Of a stretch of 64,000 nt of DNA, positions 38,101 to 48,800 are shown piece after piece. The stretch is from Cinnamomum chago (lineage: Eukaryota > Streptophyta > Magnoliopsida > Laurales > Lauraceae): the NCBI GenBank assembly GCA_038049695.1, contig CP142455.1:23163501-23227500 (forward strand), read 5' to 3'. The notes below the pieces were generated by a model. The model ran no database searches, was not told where the DNA came from, and was given only the letters and a program-made list of their open reading frames with translations. Numbering within the stretch: the stretch's first letter is position 1; every line of letters begins with the position of its first letter. A program made the position numbers and the translations under genes.

Positions 38101-40588
38101 AAAAGTGCAAACCTATTGCAACCAACTCCACCTTTGGTGTCATTCTGACAGATTCCTTTCCACTTTGATGGAACCGGTCCCATTCCCTCATCCCTAAAGC
38201 TCTCAGACTCTGACCATACACCTGATCCCACCACAAAAAAACAAGTCAAATATGATAGGAATTGAAAATGAAAGTAATTTCTAAATCATGTTTAATGCAA
38301 AAAAAAAAAAGAAGCAAGGTACCTGTCATCTTCTTTTGTTGCCACCAATCAATCAGGTACCCAAACATATTTTTAGACATCCAGATTAGTTAAAAAAGGT
38401 TGAGATACAAAAATTAGAAAGACATGATGGGTGCATCATTCAAAATACATAGGTGTAACAGGAGCCACACTGATTGGTAGCCATCAAAGGGGATTCTTAA
38501 ATGAAGGTAGCCATCAAAGTTGATTCTTAAATGAAATAAATCATTGGTTAGAATCCAAAAGAAAAGGAGTTGATTCAACAACTCATTTGGATCTATCAAA
38601 TTCAAAAGGAGACAAGCACTATTAAACCCAAAATACAGAAATCATTTGGGGTGAATATCATTTGGGGTTATACAAAAATCAAAGAAAATCATCATGAAAC
38701 ATGATGGCAATAGATACAGAACAATCTCAAACAGCGTTTCAATAGGCTTGCTTGCTGTTCATGTAGGCTTTTGCATCTGACAGGCATGAGTGGATCAAAT
38801 AGTGTATAGGTCTGAACAATTACATGACTAGGATTCCACTTATAGTCGAATCAAGTTCTGGCTTTTTTTTTTTTGTCTAACATGTAGGCGACTTGATTCA
38901 CTACATTTCATTGTCAAAACTTTGAAATCACTATTTCTTGGATATTTTTTAAAACCAAATAATTTAAAAAATAAATTCCAAGAGACATTTGAATGTGTCT
39001 TTTTAAAATCAAGTGTTTTGTGTCCTTTGGATGAGATGTGTCTTTTGGGCCCATTTGAGTGAATGTGATCAAATTTCAAAGATTGCTTTCAACGTTATAA
39101 ATTGAAGTTATTTGAAGTTTTCCAAAGTGTTGAAGAAGATCCAAATGAGTATAATGCAGTATTTTCAGAAGCATATTATCTAAGAGTATTTTATTCTCTT
39201 TTATTTTTACTTTGATTTTAAGGGCAATTCCATATTTCTGATTCTAGTGTGCAGGCTTCGGATCAGAGTTGGACATTATATCCTGGAGACAGAATTTTAT
39301 CAAAACCACATGCATGTGGAAAATTGCTATCTTTAAAAAAGCATCTAAATTGGTGTGCCATGCCTATTTTTCTTTTGCTTTCTTATTCAATTTCTCACAT
39401 TCACTATCATTTATATTATTCACTAATTATTTATAGTAATTGCTTATTTGATTTTTTTGATTGCACATTTTTTGTAAGTAATATCCCAAAAAACTATTAA
39501 GTCAACTTCACAATATTTACCAAACTTTCGCATTTTTACACCTAAGCAAAAACTATATTTAATGATAAAGGTTTCTTTAGAGCTAATTGACATTAAAAAA
39601 TGATAGATTTATATGTACAACTAGGAAAATGGGAGGATGATGTAATACTCTTGAAGATAAAGATGATTTACCTGTGTCAAGATTTCCAATTATTACATCT
39701 TTGCCAAATTTCGCTTTTTGCCACAGTGATCCTTCTAGAGTTCTCCCATCTCTCTCTAGTCCAAGAAATTCCCAAGATCGAGTGGTGTGTAATTTCCTTC
39801 CCTTATTTAGGAAAATCGATTTCACTTCCGGATTTTCTACAGTGAAGATGAGAAAATGACGAAAAGTAAGCAGAGGAAGAATACAGTGAACACTAGAGGT
39901 TTGGAAACTCATATTTTCTTCCGTACTCGATAATTCAATTGCTTCTTCCTCATCAAGAACTGCAGAAAAGCCATTGACATGTCTTGTGTATGAGTACAAA
40001 ATTGCATCTTTTGCCTTTTCCTCACTGTCGTAAAAATTACATGAAGTTTGTAATATGAACATGGTTGGAAGTAGAATTCATAGGAAAACAGATGAGAAGA
40101 CTTCATTGGAGTTCCTAACCTTCCCAAGAAAGATGCCAAGAATCCATAATGAGTTGTTTTTACTTTCTCATAATCAGCCGAAGTAGCCAAAGGACCATGA
40201 GAATGTGCCCCAAAGTACACAACATAAGACTGCATATAGGAATGCCACAGAGAAAAGCCAATCATTTCAATAGAATTAATCATATTCAAGCGACCCCAAA
40301 TGAGATTAGCAATCAAAACGCAAAAAAGAAGAGAACCCAGTTAAGACAATCAGTCAAAAGCCAAAAAGAAGAGAAACCCAGATCAGATTAGTACTACAAA
40401 CGATCAAAAGTTCCACAGGTTATCAAAATCCAATCTTTCATCATTCATTCATGGATAGAAACAGAGAAGAAAAAAATAGAGTAAATCAATGTAATGCTTT
40501 CCTTTTTGACAGCAAAAGTGGGACTCTGCAGCAGAGAGAGAAGGAGAAAGACCGACAGAAGGGAAAGAGAAAGACTCGGAAACTCCAT
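23385..40588 (-). CDS. Subtilisin-like protease gene B (SBT5.3/AIR3 type), 11 exons
   Basis: Secreted plant subtilase. Exons (minus): 40588-40502 or 40511 (see finding), 40229-40120, 40024-39927, 39836-39672, 38221-38113, 26911-26380, 25674-25574, 24965-24720, 24448-24334, 24254-24041, 23926-23385. They join in frame to about 769-772 aa. Order: signal peptide ([16 protein letters not shown]), I9 propeptide ([12 protein letters not shown]), catalytic Asp (GNLDTG), catalytic His (GGHGTHTLS), PA-like insert (exons 7-8), oxyanion Asn (CSAGNDGP), catalytic Ser (SGTSMSCPH), Fn3-like C-terminus. All catalytic residues are present. Oddities: intron 1 lacks the GC donor of A and C; GVWPES reads GVWSES; intron 5 is 11.2 kb and full of transposons; intron 8 holds an 88-bp duplication. 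It may still be functional; expression is not deducible. Confidence 0.88.
24459..24635. repeat. 88-bp tandem duplication in intron 8 of gene B
   Basis: A block with GATGCTGATGAAAATATGTA, an A run and AGTGCTC..ACAACAAAGCTGC occurs twice in gene B but once in gene C (about 43930-44015). A copy-specific duplication after the B/C split. Confidence 0.75.
27632..28063. mobile_element. hAT-like MITE rich in GGATCGGAT motifs (intron 5, gene B)
   Basis: Ends TAGGGGTGTACACGG ... GTGCGCCCCTA form short inverted termini. The flanks CTAGTAAT (27624-27631) and TAAGTAAT (28064-28071) look like an eroded 8-bp duplication. Unit C reads through CTAGTAATGG near 46745 without the element. The interior is dominated by repeats of GGATCGGAT and complements. 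Non-coding. Confidence 0.72.
28085..29516. repeat. Train of seven hairpin elements separated by TA microsatellites (intron 5, gene B)
   Basis: Palindromic segments lie at 28109-28246, 28273-28402, 28616-28765, 28799-28939, 28964-29112, 29150-29321 and 29333-29505, each bounded by runs of TA. Segments 1, 3 and 5 are related (GAGATGCTCTCAYAGGAGCA-like arms, CCCCACCTTATCTC). Segments 2 and 4 have GCTGCAG-rich arms; 6 and 7 differ again. A non-palindromic 178-bp piece (28420-28597) sits between 2 and 3. Unit C has only a short ATGTATATATAACC here (about 46775). Confidence 0.85.
31549..31553. repeat. Copia left target duplication (TAACA)
   Basis: TAACA here and TAATA at 37972-37976 flank the copia element. 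The empty unit C site (about 49721-49730) has a single TAACA followed by GTAACATAACATG. Confidence 0.8.
31554..31829 (+). repeat. Copia 5' LTR
   Basis: Starts TGTCAAGCAAGC and ends ATATTAGTGACA. It contains TTTATATATATGAGAAGGAG, a probable TATA region, and is aligned with 37699-37971. Confidence 0.88.
31830..31843 (+). promoter_or_regulatory. Copia primer-binding site
   Basis: TGGTATCAGACCTA abuts the left LTR, close to the usual TGGTATCAGAGC site complementary to initiator tRNA-Met. Confidence 0.8.
31902..32893. mobile_element. Non-autonomous hAT-type element nested in the copia leader
   Basis: Termini CAGTGGCGGACCTAGG and, in reverse complement, CAGGGCCGGACCTACC are imperfect inverted repeats. 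A perfect 8-bp duplication CTGATAGA flanks it (31894-31901 and 32894-32901), the hAT hallmark. Non-coding, 992 bp. It postdates the copia insertion, which itself postdates the B/C duplication. Confidence 0.88.
33632..37690 (+). pseudogene. Copia gag-pol remnant
   Basis: A broken polyprotein in several frames. Gag starts [19 protein letters not shown]; a zinc knuckle starts CYNCKKYGH (34276) and runs into a stop. Protease block [12 protein letters not shown] has Phe where DSGA is usual. Pre-integrase zinc region: [10 protein letters not shown]...CDACKLGKS. Integrase HSVVWG has Val where the first catalytic Asp is expected. [22 protein letters not shown] and YVDDIIIT (split by a frameshift). 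RNase [21 protein letters not shown]. Inactive. Confidence 0.88.
37699..37971 (+). repeat. Copia 3' LTR
   Basis: Matches 31554-31829 with scattered differences, notably in the first 35 bp. Followed by target copy TAATA. Confidence 0.85.
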
Positions 40589-40667
40589 TAGATCTCTTTC
40601 CTCTCTTCCTCTCAAGAATACCAAAGAAAAGAGACTCCCTGTATTGATCTCTTGGTTACTTAGGACC

Positions 40668-40676
40668 CTTTAAATA
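40668..40676 (-). promoter_or_regulatory. TATA-like box of subtilase gene B
   Basis: TATTTAAAG on the minus strand, 80 nt upstream of the start codon, identical in genes A and C. Confidence 0.5.
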
Positions 40677-40702
40677 ACGTGATAGTAGTCTATTTTCAGG
40701 AA

Positions 40703-41210
40703 AGATTACATTCTTATCTTATCCTTAAAGCTGGAAAACGGTTGGAGCAAAAAGGCCCTTTATCCTATCCTCTACAGGCCACATCAGCCTGTTTGGTAAA
40801 TTTACCTGTCAAGTAATGCCAAGTAAAGTAAGTATCAAATCAAAAGCATTAAACTCCTTTCATCTTTCTCAAAAAAAGTAAAAAAATAATATATTTATTC
40901 ACCAAAAGACAAAAAGCTTCTATTTCCCAATACAAAAAATAAAAAATATTTCATTCCAAACAACTAAAAATAAAATATCATCATAACTCACTTATATTTT
41001 ATTTCTGTTTTTTATTTTACTTCACTCCACTTTATTTTAAAAGTAAAATGCCAAATGGGGGCCAGCTAAGCTGAAAAACGGTTGGAGCAAAATAGCCCTA
41101 TACTCTATCTTTCACAGGCCACGTTAGCCTCGTCTATCCTTAAAACCAAGTTGGAAAACAGATGGAGCAAAAAAGCCCTATTGTGATGCTAATTCCTCAA
41201 ACCAAAGATA
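40703..41210. other. Spacer between duplication units
   Basis: Contains three degenerate copies of a GGTTGGAGCAAAA motif (about 40741, 41081 and 41159) followed by GGCCCT or GCCCTAT, two of them followed in turn by ACAGGCCAC. AT-rich DNA lies between them. No gene. Confidence 0.5.
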
Positions 41211-41304
41211 GAATGGCTCTTTAATTATACAATAAGGATTTTTAACATTTATTTCCATTTATCTTCCCACTTGGCACATGGTTGGCTTGTTTAATCTTAT
41301 GTGA

Positions 41305-41608
41305 GGCTTCCCCTCAAATATCAAACCATTCTGAGGTCGTTTGAGCCTATTTTGGCCTCCAGAATTTCCAAGGTTGCCAAACCTTCTTGTTTATAAACAT
41401 CACTAAGTAAAAGTTCAATCTTGCGACCCTGGAACGAAGGCCTTGCTGTAGGGTTGCCCACAACAATGGACTCATCTCTACAGTTCCTCCACCTTGGACA
41501 ACCATTATGAGCAGTTTATAAATGGTTTTTACTGTTTTGTTAGCTTTGCATGTTTTCTTCTTTTGAGTAATGAATAGTGCCTATGTTACCAAAAAAAAAA
41601 AAAAAAAA
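41305..41608 (+). repeat. Poly(A)-ended retroposon-like segment (unit C copy)
   Basis: Counterpart of 21834-22139, ending GTAATGAATAGTGCCTATGT then TACC and an A run. No intact coding region. Confidence 0.4.
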
Positions 41609-42617
41609 TGAAGAAAAGAAAAAGTCTGAAAGTTTAATTGCTTGGTTCTACACTTGTTTTGCTTGGCACAACAGATTTAACACAAACATTTATATAAATA
41701 TTGTAAATTGGCTGGGCTGGTGTTTATAGAATGGAAGGATGTTACCTATCTTGAATATTAGAATTGGAAATATTTAGGGGGAAGTTTGATTAATTCAACC
41801 TGTGTTACTATGCCAGTGGGCTAGAAATGGGCCTACAATTTCGGCCTGGAAGTTGAAGTTGAGAAACCTGGTTAGAGAGCTATTTTGATTTGGCTCAAAA
41901 TGCTTAACACAAATTCACAAATTTCTATATACACTTCACAGTTTTTCCTGATGATCCAAAGAGGATTTACCTTAGGCAGATTGACAGCCAACGTCAAATT
42001 GTCACAACACAAAAATTTAGTTATGTAACACACCACAACATAGTTGCATATGGATTTGATGATGAAAATGGCTGGGCATCTGTTGCAGGAACTATGTGGT
42101 GTACCCATCGGTGGTCTCAATCAGTGGCGTTTTAAAATATGTTTTGCAAGTACCTTTTTTGGGTAGAATTATCAGTACTAGGAAGAATAGAACGCCAATA
42201 ATACTAGGGCAAGTTGTTGGAATAAGAATTCTCCTATAGGATTTCTCTATGTAAAACAAGATACAATCTTACTAAAAGTTTGTTTGTGCACTAGAGTAAC
42301 ATTTAGCACTTTCGATGAGAGTGATCTGTATATTGATCGGACTACCATCCTACCTGGCACCTACATTCAAAATTGAAGGATGTTTGTAGGCTTGGTCAAG
42401 TTATTAGAGGTGGGACAAGAGCTTTATCCTACATGTGAGGCTGTGAATGACCCATCTGCATTAGAAATGGAAAAAAATGTGGAAACCAGCGTGCACCCAC
42501 TCACATTAAGGCATACATTTGACATTTTTCTAGTGGAGTAACAAATGCTTTGGTGTTTTTTTTTTTTAAACTAGACTTGTTTGGTAAAAAGGTCAATGCT
42601 GCATTCACCTTAACAAA

Positions 42618-42621
<4 letters not shown>

Positions 42622-42661
<40 letters not shown>
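42622..42661. repeat. GA microsatellite (unit C)
   Basis: Counterpart of the longer GA run at 23144-23193. Confidence 0.9.
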
Positions 42662-42664
<3 letters not shown>

Positions 42665-42853
42665 CTCTTCCTTGGTTACTCATTTTATTATAACTTTATT
42701 TAACAAGAACAAATTGGACCACCTCTAAAGCAATTCAATGACCTAAATTCAAAAAAAAAAGGGCCATGAATTCAACCCCTTGACAACCTAAGGCCTTAGG
42801 TGCAGTATACCAAATTATCTCTCTAAGAACCATGACTGAATATATGCAAACAA

Positions 42854-45800
42854 TTACGAACCACCTTTCACCACAACAGGGCTTCTCACATAATGCATTC
42901 CATCAGACCATATCAACCTCCCAAACACATAATCACTGCCTATGCCTATGCCACCTTTTGGTGCCAAAGTAACATTGAATTTTTTCTCTTCACCATTCTT
43001 CTTAAAAACTAGGCTGTCTGGTTTAACCGACATCAAAACACCTTGAGGTGCATGGAAATGAACCTTATAAGTGCCTGGTCCACCAACATTCCTGACTGTT
43101 CGAGTTACAGTAGTTGGGCCAGCAAGAGAGGGGACTGTGATCGAAGGGTAGTTTAACTGAAGGAGGCTCAAATTTTTTGATGGGCATGAGTATGGCTCCT
43201 CGGAGAATATAGACATTGTGCTTGCATTGTAGCCAAGAGAACAAAGGAAGTTCAAGTAATCTTTAGTGGTTAAGTCATATACAAGGCCAGGGTCCATCGC
43301 GCGGTTAGGACGCACATGACCAGCACCGTAGCCGAAAGGCGTTGCCTTGGTGAAGGACGAATTCTTCATAGGCTCCATCTTATTATCTCTAGTTCTAGCT
43401 GTAAAAGAAATGTCAATGACAACAAACATTAATTAGCACAATATGATCAACTCATAATTGTGAATGTTCAAAACTTGAGCCTAATCAATCTTAATTTATT
43501 CAGAAATCTCACAAGAAGTCATGATCGCTGATCGAATTGCGGCAGGGCTCCAATCAGGGTGGAGAGCTTTAAGAAGGCCGACAATCCCAGAAATGTGGGG
43601 ACATGACATTGACGTACCAGAAACTACGTAGAATGGAACGCGACGGGTATCAAAGGGGAGATCAGTTGGACTTGTTGCTTCAGAATATGCAGCAAGAATA
43701 CTTACTCCTGGTGCAGTAATATCAGGCTGCAGAGAACTTTAGTTGATGAAATAAAACACTAGATGAGAGAAAAAACCTGCACTTGAAAAATGGAAACTTG
43801 CAAACCTTGAGGATCTCTGGTGTAACGGTATTGGGTCCTTGAGATGAGAAAGCAGCCATGAAGGGTGCTGGTTTTGTGTTGAGAATGGTTTTTGGGCGCG
43901 AGATATATGCCGTTGGTGTCCTGAAACACAACAGAAAATGATGCTGATGAAAAAAATGTAAAGCTACTGTTTAAAAAAAAGTGCTCTTACAACAACAAAG
44001 CTGCAAGAATAGAAGATGGGAAGATGCAAAAGCTATACTGCTATGTACTGCTATAGAAGGCCTAAGAAACTGTTCTAGCAAGATCTTTAGGATTGCTTAC
44101 TTGCTTGAACTGATGTAAGAGAGAACAGCAGCACCCGCGCTTGCGGTTATATGTGTGGTAGGAAGAACATGAGCATCTGCGGATAAATCGTTACCAGTGG
44201 TTGGATCATTGGCAAGGATCATACCGATACCACCCGCCTTGCGAACGGCCTCACCCTTCTCCACTCTAGCATTATCACCGCGAAGGCAGAAAACAATTTT
44301 ACCCTTCACCTTTACAGGATCAAGGGAACCAATGTGGCATTGCTGACTGCAAGATCAAAACAAATTACAGAGATGTAGTTCCTCAGTAATTGAAAAGTGG
44401 AAAGTAAGGAGACCAGCTATACAAAAGTATACGTACGGCATCTTCCAATGTGAATGGTCAAACTGGGATCAAAGAAAGTGTAGCCAATGTAGTATTATTG
44501 AGAAGGAATCAATGCAGGAAAATCATGCAATAAAGACAAATGGGAAATGAAGTTTCAGCTGGGAAGAATCTGAATATTAGAAAAGATAAGGGTAGGGGCA
44601 TTAAATCTATGAACTATAAGAAAAGTGAAGCTGTTGTAGCAGAGTATGAGTGTGAATACAAGGTTAAGTGAACAGTCAGTTTCATGTGTTCCTCAACATA
44701 TAATCTATATGATGTAAGAGTGCAAATGCATGTAAAAAATACTACTTCAAATATTTGATTTCATTAAGAAATATTATAGTAGCTTGTTTGCTTGACACAC
44801 CATAGGTAGAAATGCCAATGGTCTGATCTAAGGCCGGGCCAATATGTGTCCAACCCAGCCTGTCAAGCCCAAGATCCAAACAGACACTTATTTAAATCAG
44901 ATAAAGCAAGAGATGAATGGTTTAAATATGTGATAATGAGAGGTTGATTCTGTTCTTACGCATCAAGAGTTGTTATCGAAGCATTGGCGCTCTTAGCATC
45001 AGCTGCATTAATCAGTGGATAAAGCTTATCAGGCAAGAAATTATCAGAAAGGCTTTGTCCCTGTTGATTAACATAGGCAGAAATGGTGTTAGAAGGATAG
45101 GTTTTTGTTCTTACTTATGTTTTACTAAAAAACAATGAGCCATCCGAGTTTATTAGATATAAATTCAAGACGATGACAAAGGCAATTTTAAGTGTTTGCA
45201 TGGAATTGAATTTTTTGGAATTTAAAGTAATATATTCCTTCAAAGGGGGCAAAATTCTGAAAAAGCAAAACTAAAAATCCACAAATGGCCATCAAATGTC
45301 CTTTGATGTTAATGAATACCAAGATATTGCATGCCCTAGTAAAAAAAATATCCGGGCAACGAACGGGAAAATGAATTTATCCAGAGCCAACTTGGATTAA
45401 AGCGTTAAGAATAGTCACATTCAAGGTGGATTAGTAATGAAGTGGAAGTGTTGAACCCACTTGGATTAGTAATGAAGTTGTAGGGTCAAGTGGATCCCAA
45501 TTTCCATGGATGCAATTCATAGAAGTCTATGGAAATCCAAAATTGATGATGGCTCAATTGTGGCAATTAATGGCTCGGGTCAAGTGGGGCAAGGTTTACT
45601 ATTGAATGAAACACCCCCGATTAATAGGGATTGTAATTGTCAATATGAACCGAACTAAGAAGTCTAGGGTTGAGTCTGGGTTGGGCCAAGAATTGCACCC
45701 TTAGGTGGACCACCTTGATGGGCTGTATCAAATAAGTTGGACAGTCCGGATTTATCTTGGTGTTGATAATGTACCTTGTAGAGCTTCTTATTTCCAAGAA

Positions 45801-48800
45801 GAGCATCAGATTCGAAATTCCGATCAATGGTACTGGCCCCCACGGTCAAGATCCATGGGGCCACATTGGAAACAGTCCCACCATACGGTCCATCATTTCC
45901 AGCAGAGCAGATCACAGTGATCCCATTGCTGACAGCATGGAATGATCCAATCGCAATGCCATCATTGAAATAATCTGAGGGCGGCCCACCGAGTGACACA
46001 GATAGGACATCGACCCCATCATGGATCGCCATATCAAATGCAGCCAGGATATCAGCATCGAAACACTCGTTACCGTTGATTGGAGCCCAGCAGACCTTGT
46101 AAGCAGCCACCCTGGCATTGGGGGACCCACCTTTTGCAGTTCCATTGGCATAACCGAATATGCTGGCTGGTACCATGCGGCCCCCAGCAGTGGATAGGGT
46201 GTGGGTCCCATGTCCCTCTGTGTCGCGTGGGGTGGCCAAGGATGGGTCCAGTGGGCCAGAATAAGACTCATATCCCTTGCTGAAGTATCTTGCTCCAATT
46301 AGCTTCCTGAAAATAATTCAAGAAATCGCGTTAAAACTGTAATAATATAGATTACATAGAAATTCATGCAAAATGAGCTCCATTTCGAGATTATTATAGG
46401 GAGGGGCCAAGAATAAGTATAATTTATACTAAGGTCTCAAAGTTTAATAACTTTCTATAGTGCAAATCTACTATGATTAAATTCAGAGGTGGACAAGTCC
46501 AACGGTCGGATGAATGTTAGGAAAGTATAAAATCAACGAGCGTCATATATTGTGTAGACGGATTAGACAGATACAGGTAATGGTTATAACGCAAATTATG
46601 TACATTATCTTCGTAGTCTTGTCCCAACTATACTGAATGAGCCTTCGAAACAAAGTAAAATATAATCATCATTATCATCAACGGAGGCCAATCATTGAAT
46701 ATCAAATAGGATCATACATGATACATTGCATGTGATAAAGTAAACTAGTAATGGAGAGGAGAATCACCAATAAAATGTATATATAACCATAGTTTAATGG
46801 TTGCTGATGACTTTAGGAAACAGATGAGTTTTGCCCCATAAATCATCTACATATCCAAAAAAAAATATCCTCATGTTGTTTTGTGTGGAGCCTCGATAGC
46901 ATGTGGCCCAAGAGCACTTGTGTGTGCGTCACGCACAGTATTGAAGGCGCATCCCATCATCACCCCACAAGAATAGTTTATGAAATAACAGAATCCATAG
47001 TGATTACAAGGCGGTAGTAAGATAAACAAAACAACGATGTGCTAGAATCCTGTGTTAGTCCCTCTGTGGGGAATTAACTCTATAGCAACTAATTTAATGT
47101 GACAATAGCATGGTACTGTACACCATTCAAATCATGAGCACAATGTGTATGTGAAGTAGATTAATAGAAATAGAACATCAACCTGATCACCAATATTGTA
47201 CTTTTAATGATGTCACATGTTTTACAATGTTTAGCCAGTGACCTTAATTTTGATTAAATTGAAGTTTTCTGCACGGGTGAACTGTTGTTACATGTAGTTT
47301 TCAATCCTTTGGGTTAGACTAATTCCTTCAAACACAGAGGAAAGTCCGGTAAACTCTCTTATAGCTCCAGTGTGGTAGTGTGGTAGTGTAATTTTGAACG
47401 TACAACATCTGAGGTGCAAACCCTGATCCTAAGCCATCCGGGTGCAAACCCTGATCCTAGGTCAACTGAGCTACCGCTTTATGATTGAGCTGTTGTTACA
47501 TGTAGAAAATGCAGTTTAATGCATCAGATTTTTTTTAATACAATCGTGAAAGGACTGTGCTAGGGGTGTAAAAAAAAAAAACGGAAAACCGTCTAACCGA
47601 ACCAAACCACGGTTAATAACTGTATTTCACGATTCGATTACGGTTACGGTTAATGAAATCCAAAAACCGCACGGTTCAGTTCAGTTACGGTTTTTCATAA
47701 TAATTTACGGTTATTAACCGAACCGAACCGTATAATATGGTTCGGTTAACCATATGCGGTTAACCGTACCATTTACAAATAAAAGAAAAAATAAGGGGGC
47801 TAAATGAAATATTTCTTACCTTATTCAATTGCTCCTTATATGTCATTTTACCTTCAATCATTCACATTTATCCCCTTATGTGAGAAAGGCATTCCACGGT
47901 TATTAACCGTAACCGAACCGTTTAATATGGTTAACCGCGGTTACGGTTTTCTATGGTTTTTATGGATACGGTTACGATTACGGTTTTGAAAGACAGAAAA
48001 CCGCGGTTACGGTTTAGTTAACGGTTTTTCCAAATTAATCGGTTAATCAAACCGTTACACCCCTACACTGTACAAGTAGTGAGAGATTTTGATCAAGCAA
48101 AGATTGGTTAATTGTCAATGATTTATATCAACAAAAGAAAATTTTGGTTGCAGTAGTTCTACAATATCATTAGTTTTTATCCTTGTAATGAGAACATGAA
48201 AGCAATGGAATGAATTGACTCTCATTATACCACAACAAGATTATTAAACGAAGCATAAAGTTTTGTGGAAGGCAAATATAGTTTTGCTCTAAACGTGAGC
48301 ACTGAGCTGGCATTCGTTAAAACTACGCAATGTTTTAGGAAATGGAAATTGGTGGCGTTGAAAACCATGGACTTAGATCTAGAGAAAGGGTTATCATTAA
48401 ATAATTATTAGATGACGGTTATTAAAGGTTTAACGAATTTAATTAGAGTTAGTCAACGACTTAATTTGCATTCAAGAAAAAAGATAAGTCATATTATATG
48501 AGAAAATCATGTGTCAGTGTATTCTTTGGCACTCTCATCTATCGTAACTAATTTACGAGAAATTCATTATAAAATGGGTTCCAACTGGATTATTAAAGAG
48601 ATATGGGTAAGAGATATATAGTGTTGATATGATGGATAGGTATTCATTTTCCGATTTTAGGACTTCTTTATGAAGAGATTTCTTAGAACTCCTAGGAGTT
48701 CAATTTTATGCAAACTGTAATAAAAAAAATATACTATTAAAAGAGTTGCGAAATCATGGCAAAGATAAGAAAATTATTAAATCATTTTATATAATTATAT

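Larger units (their letters stand above)
21486..40702. repeat. Segmental duplication unit B
   Basis: Sequence from GATAGAATGGCT at about 21486 to AGGAAAGATT at about 40700 matches unit C (about 41211-52028) over exons, introns and flanks. It is interrupted by copy-specific insertions. Unit B is about 8 kb longer, chiefly from insertions in intron 5 of gene B. It contains subtilase gene B and its downstream flank. Confidence 0.85.

Noticed and set aside
40785..41065. MITE in the B/C spacer with TTTGGTAAATTTAC-like ends
   Set aside because: The ends match only weakly after several gaps and no target duplication is evident.
47465..47489. True tRNA gene suggested by the A-box-like sequence
   Set aside because: No cloverleaf, no proper B box or acceptor stem; flanking duplications and the A tail identify a SINE.
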